In this document: positions 6,524-7,780 of the stretch, piece by piece
Numbering within the stretch: position 1 is the stretch's first letter
Layout of the letters: every line of letters begins with the position of its first letter
Translations under genes and position numbers: made by a program
Origin: Candidatus Gastranaerophilales bacterium
GTDB lineage: Bacteria; Cyanobacteriota; Vampirovibrionia; Gastranaerophilales; Gastranaerophilaceae
DNA length: 7,780 bases
Assembly: GCA_947632315.1 (NCBI GenBank)
Contig: CANROV010000090.1
Coordinates: 1-7,780, forward strand
Direction of reading: 5' to 3'
Notes under the pieces: model-generated
What the model was told of the DNA's origin: nothing
Databases searched by the model: none
Seen by the model: only the letters and a program-made list of their open reading frames with translations

Positions 6524-7348
6524 ATGAAAAAATTATATAAAATTTTCGGATATGTAATATTAATAATCGGTGCAATTTCAATGCTTCTGCCCTTTATTTA
6601 TATGATATGTTTATCTTTTATGCCGGAAAAACAAATTTTTTCGGGTACGGTAACTTTTATTCCTAATCCTTTAGTGTGTGATAATTATAAATATGTAATA
6701 AAAACAGTTGATATAATAAGATATTTTTTTAACAGCATGTTTGTTGCAATTGCAACGACAATAGGCCAGGTTATAATTTCAGCATTGGCAGGATACTTTT
6801 TTGCAAGATTTGAATTTAAGTATAAAGAGCCTTTATTCATGCTTATATTAGTATCAATGATGATACCGCCTCAAGTAAATATAATACCATTGTTTTATAT
6901 AATGAAACAGTTTAATTGGCTGGATACATATTGGGCATTAATAGTACCGGGGTTGTTTGGAGGATTTGGCGTATTTATGATGAGGCAATGGTTTAAATCA
7001 CTGCCGGAGGATATGGAATCTTCTGCAAAAATAGACGGGTGTTCCATGTTTGAAGTTTTTTATAAAATTGCTTTGCCGTTAGCGGTTCCTGCATTAGCTA
7101 CTTTGGCAATATTTACGTTTATTACCGCATGGAATAGTTTTATGTGGCCGTTGATTGTTACAAATTCTGATTCGTTAAGGACATTACCTGTTGCATTAGC
7201 TAACTTTAAAGGAAGTTTTAGGGAAATAACCGATTGGGGCGCTTTAACCGCATACAGTGTTATTTGCTGTATTCCCGTAATCGGTGTCTTTTTACTGGGA
7301 AGAAAATACTTTATAAATGATATATTATCAGGCGGAATAAAAGATTAA
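6524..7348 (+). CDS. Carbohydrate ABC transporter permease, MalG family
   Basis: This is an inner-membrane permease subunit of a CUT1-type sugar importer. Its 274 residues are of normal length, with about six membrane segments (near 7-31, 70-94, 104-126, 134-155, 184-206, 240-260). The NSM/GYFFARF segment, the SMMIPPQVNIIPLF loop and the C-terminal RKYF...GGIKD tail are typical of MalG-like subunits. The cytoplasmic EAA loop that docks on the ATPase is clear: E165-S-S-A168, D171-G172, and the trailing I-x-L-P ending at P185. The substrate is not predictable. No MalF-type partner, ATPase or binding protein is encoded in the window, so it must pair with subunits elsewhere. It is the last gene of the plus-strand operon, 32 nt after the malic enzyme. 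There is no clear ribosome-binding site, so coupling to upstream translation is possible. Confidence 0.93.
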   Translation: MKKLYKIFGYVILIIGAISMLLPFIYMICLSFMPEKQIFSGTVTFIPNPLVCDNYKYVIKTVDIIRYFFNSMFVAIATTIGQVIISALAGYFFARFEFKYKEPLFMLILVSMMIPPQVNIIPLFYIMKQFNWLDTYWALIVPGLFGGFGVFMMRQWFKSLPEDMESSAKIDGCSMFEVFYKIALPLAVPALATLAIFTFITAWNSFMWPLIVTNSDSLRTLPVALANFKGSFREITDWGALTAYSVICCIPVIGVFLLGRKYFINDILSGGIKD

Positions 7349-7356
7349 TTTTTTTG

Positions 7357-7780
7357 TTATTTAGATTTTTCAAATTTAATCAATTTTTGTTTTTTATCAA
7401 GTCCGCCGGCATATCCGGTTAAATTGCCGTTTGAACCTATCACTCTGTGGCAGGGAATTATTATTGCAATAGGATTTTTATTATTTGCATTTCCTACTGC
7501 TCTTGAGGCATTTGGATTTCCGATTGATATTGCAATATCTTTATAGGTTTTAAGCTCGCCGTAAGGAATTTTTAAAAGCTCCGACCAAACCAGTTTTTGA
7601 AAATCACTGCCTTTTGGGCAAATCGGCAAATCAAAATTTTTGCGTCTGCCCAAGAAATACTCATCCAGCTGTTTTATTGTATCTTTTATTATTTTATTTT
7701 GAAGATTATTTTTTATTGTTTCAGCCGAAAATGAAACACTTAAAAGTGCTTCATCATCAGCAGTTATATATAATTCTCCG
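7357..7780 (-). CDS. ogt: Methylated-DNA--protein-cysteine methyltransferase (N-terminus cut by window edge)
   Basis: This is a suicide DNA-repair protein that transfers the alkyl group from O6-alkylguanine to its own cysteine. The active site IIPCHRV is intact, preceded by the DNA-binding helix with the arginine finger (SRAVGNANNKNP) and followed by the GYAGGLDKKQKL segment typical of the family. A TTG at 7653 might be taken as the start, but the frame stays open to 7780. The upstream 42 codons are clearly family-like: GELYITADDEALL at the very edge matches the usual near-N-terminal IGELxLxAD segment, and IKQLDEYFLGRR follows. The true start should lie about 8-12 codons beyond the window. 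The full protein would be about 150 aa, as usual for the Ogt type. It is convergent with the permease, 8 bp between stops. The symbol could also be given as adaB-like or mgmt; family assignment is firm. Confidence 0.95.
   Translation of the reverse strand, partial: GELYITADDEALLSVSFSAETIKNNLQNKIIKDTIKQLDEYFLGRRKNFDLPICPKGSDFQKLVWSELLKIPYGELKTYKDIAISIGNPNASRAVGNANNKNPIAIIIPCHRVIGSNGNLTGYAGGLDKKQKLIKFEKSK

Noticed and set aside
7346..7362. T-rich stretch between the convergent permease and ogt genes as a bidirectional terminator.
   Set aside because: There is a run of T, but I find no stable stem before it on either strand, and the gap between stops is only 8 bp.
7357..7653. A 98-codon ogt starting at TTG 7653.
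   Set aside because: The frame continues open to the window edge, and the added residues match the family's N-terminal region, so TTG 7653 is an internal Leu codon.
1..7780. Mobile elements, CRISPR arrays, tRNA or rRNA genes.
   Set aside because: No transposase, terminal inverted repeats, regularly spaced repeats or RNA-gene signatures were seen on either strand.

Overview
The window is visibly AT-rich and gene-dense, with no rRNA, tRNA, CRISPR array or insertion sequence that I could see. It uses the standard bacterial code (TGA is a genuine stop). The gene content is bacterial: a Der GTPase, PlsY lipid synthesis, a two-component pair, a MalG-type sugar permease, a malic enzyme and an Ogt-type repair enzyme. 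My best guess at source is a non-photosynthetic relative of Cyanobacteria (Vampirovibrionia/Melainabacteria, Gastranaerophilales-like). This rests only on AT bias and on the overall look of Der and PlsY; an AT-rich Firmicute or another gut lineage is not excluded.

Layout. Bases 1-2943 form a minus-strand operon read right to left: a small histidine kinase with no sensor domain (2943-2164), a REC / degenerate GGDEF / REC response regulator (2160-847), then the first 278 codons of an M17 leucyl aminopeptidase (836 to beyond base 1). The genes are 3 and 10 nt apart, so they are probably co-transcribed. A 103-bp divergent intergenic region (2944-3046) separates this operon from a plus-strand operon: der (3047-4378), plsY (4375-4992, ATGA overlap), an unusual malic enzyme (4992-6491, TAATG overlap) and a MalG-family ABC permease (6524-7348). 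A convergent ogt gene (7357 to beyond 7780) faces it 8 bp away.

The most striking item is the malic enzyme. Its N-terminal malic domain appears to be present twice in tandem in a single uninterrupted reading frame. The first copy keeps the YTPGVA tyrosine motif but has lost the lysine and metal-ligand positions. The second copy keeps the lysine and metal-ligand motifs but has lost the tyrosine motif. The second most interesting item is the signalling pair: a cytosolic kinase without an input domain next to a regulator whose first receiver and GGDEF domain both look catalytically dead, while its C-terminal receiver looks phosphorylatable.

Functionally, the plus-strand operon joins ribosome assembly (Der), membrane phospholipid synthesis (PlsY), central carbon metabolism (malate to pyruvate) and probable sugar uptake. 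The minus-strand operon joins signal transduction to peptide turnover. Both couplings are inferred from spacing only.
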